NCBI GenBank assembly: GCA_964023275.1
Contig: OZ029914.1
Span: 14,428,341-14,492,340 of the forward strand
Direction of reading: 5' to 3'
Length of the DNA: 64,000 nt
From: Norana najaformis
Lineage: Eukaryota; Annelida; Clitellata; Crassiclitellata; Hormogastridae
Part shown: positions 62,738 through 64,000 of the stretch, piece after piece
Position numbering within the stretch: position 1 is the stretch's first letter
Layout: every line of letters starts with the position of its first letter
Program-made: the position numbers and the translations under genes
The notes under the pieces: model-generated
Database searches by the model: none
What the model was told of the DNA's origin: nothing
The model's input: only the letters and a program-made list of their open reading frames with translations

Positions 62738-63101
62738 CTGTACAGAGTAGTAGACATTCTCAAACGATTTTTTCTAGCTGAGTATATCGTTGACACATTG
62801 CACACTAGTTGTTTGCTCATGTATTTCTTTATTTTAACAAGGATATCACAAGCTGCCAAAAAGGTCTACATCTTGGTGTCAATAAAGACAAGTCTTAAGC
62901 ACAAGAAACAGGGCATATTTTATCCGGTGTAAATCAGAATTGTTTAAATTCATTGATTTAAAATTTGGTATCGGTCATTAAATGGCGGGGATTTCCGGCT
63001 AGAAAAACTTTGGGTTACCGGTGGCGCCCCAAACCCATGTCCAATATATTAATTAACTTAATTAAATATTAATAAATGCTAATTTTTTACATTTCAGTTT
63101 C

Positions 63102-63407
63102 TTGAAACGGTCTGCAGATCACATGTTGCAGCCAATGGTTATGACCAGTGGCTCATTCGACGCTGGTTTGTTCAAATATGAGCATTTTCTTATTGTTAGC
63201 ATGAAGAACTGCTCTGAAATTATTCCGCAGGTACAAGCGAATAAAGTATGTAATACCAAATATTCTCTTTTGTCTACAAACTTTCCATCGCATTGCCTAC
63301 AGGCTATAGTTGGCGTCATACTTGTGGATGAATGTTCAAGTCCCTTCACAGTCGAAAGTCAAGCTCTCCAGCATTGGTATAAAAATTCAGGCGCAGTGCC
63401 TGTTTGA
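63102..63407 (+). other. open frame of unknown status
   Basis: 101 codons after a ttttacatttcag acceptor-like site, LKRSADHMLQPMVMTSGSF, CLQAIVGVILVDECSS and HWYKNSG before the stop. It could be a transposon fragment. No family is recognised. Confidence 0.2.
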
Positions 63408-63659
63408 TATATTTTAAAAGAAAATTTGAATAATTTTCAGCCGGGACTCTTTTGGTTAATTGCTGTATACTACTTGTTTATTTGTACATGAAAAACTTCT
63501 GGATGGCTTCTTTGGTGGGTTGAGCCGAAATTTGTGGGCACACAGTATCTTGGACCCATTTCTGGCGCCGCCACTGGGCCTATACTTTGCTTGAATCCCC
63601 AGATCAGCCAAGTAAAAGCGAAATTCTCATAGTGAAACGTCGTGGAGGAGCTCCGTTTC

Positions 63660-63900
63660 CGCTTTTCGGCCCTTAAACCGGCAATGGACGATTCCTACGG
63701 TCCTGGACACAGGTCCAGTGGATCAAGGAACCTGCCCTTTACTTCCAAATTTACATCGGTACAAAACACACTGCTTTGTTGCAAAAACTAGTACGCGAAC
63801 AACTTGCTCAAGGTCGTTACACGGAGTCCGCTCAGCATGCTCGAACCCGCAATTGTTGGATTGCAGACCAAGCGCGCTACCAGTTTAGCTGCTTACTGGA
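63660..63900 (-). mobile_element. tRNA-derived SINE, copy 3
   Basis: The minus strand has the best tRNA-like head: TGGTAGCGCGCTTGGTC (A-box-like) and GCGGGTTCGAGCA (B-box-like). Then ACGACCTTGAGCAAGTTGTT and the shared body. Confidence 0.65.
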
Positions 63901-63949
63901 TATTATCGAATTAGCAAAATTATAATTGCAACAACGACAATTTATGCGA

Positions 63950-64000
63950 TATCTTGATGGAGTCCGACCTGCGCCTGCTGAATTTTGGACTATGTACGGC
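63950..64000 (+). mobile_element. start of LINE fragment at window edge
   Basis: GGAGTCCGACCTGCGCCTGC matches the coding end of the LINE copies at 22225-22720 and 43980-44435. Confidence 0.5.

Overview
The window is metazoan nuclear DNA. It has spliced genes with GT-AG introns, roughly 60% AT, many truncated LINE and SINE copies, a TTAGGG-type interstitial telomeric tract and frequent short palindromes around TAGGCCTA. The domain repertoire (Ly6/uPAR, Ig receptors with an ITAM-like tail, NHL beta-propellers) and the retroelement families suggest a marine invertebrate, perhaps a deuterostome. The species cannot be named from sequence alone.

Region 1 (1-8100) is a tandem duplication with a period of about 3.7 kb. 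The first unit carries a three-exon Ly6/uPAR-like gene on the minus strand. The second carries a broken copy of it, and a third unit is only a flank. Region 2 (8.5-17.7 kb) is mostly repeats: a LINE fragment with a YADD motif, one copy of a 2.6-kb terminal-inverted-repeat DNA transposon, microsatellites and two weak exon candidates. Region 3 (18.4-21.2 kb, plus) is a two-exon gene for a 705-residue protein of unknown function. It is followed by an interstitial telomere tract flanked by an 81-bp direct duplication.

Region 4 (24.7-62.7 kb) is the main interest: three related Ig-superfamily transmembrane receptor genes whose exon phases I could connect by eye. Gene A (minus, 32228 to 24737) encodes signal peptide, three Ig domains, a transmembrane helix, a short linker and a cytoplasmic NHL beta-propeller, 664 residues. 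Gene B (plus, 37354 to 42014) encodes signal peptide, two Ig domains, a transmembrane helix and a tail with one canonical ITAM and a second ITAM-like pair, 463 residues. Gene C (minus, 62737 to 45155, 5' end outside the window) repeats the gene A plan. Between its membrane exon and its NHL exon lie several 57-63-bp exons, all phase 1-1, within tandem and segmental duplications, plus an alternative terminal exon. A and B are divergent; B and C are convergent. Related ectodomains are thus joined to two different cytoplasmic outputs, as expected of a recognition-receptor cluster. The immune or allorecognition role is inference.

A complete 4.7-kb Ty3/Gypsy-type LTR element with identical LTRs and a 5-bp target duplication lies inside an older reverse-transcriptase element, itself in an intron of gene C. 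A second, truncated-looking set of repeats includes a solo LTR, a 61-bp minisatellite seeded from the last codons of gene B, several tRNA-derived SINEs and at least five LINE families. The second DNA transposon copy sits between genes A and B.
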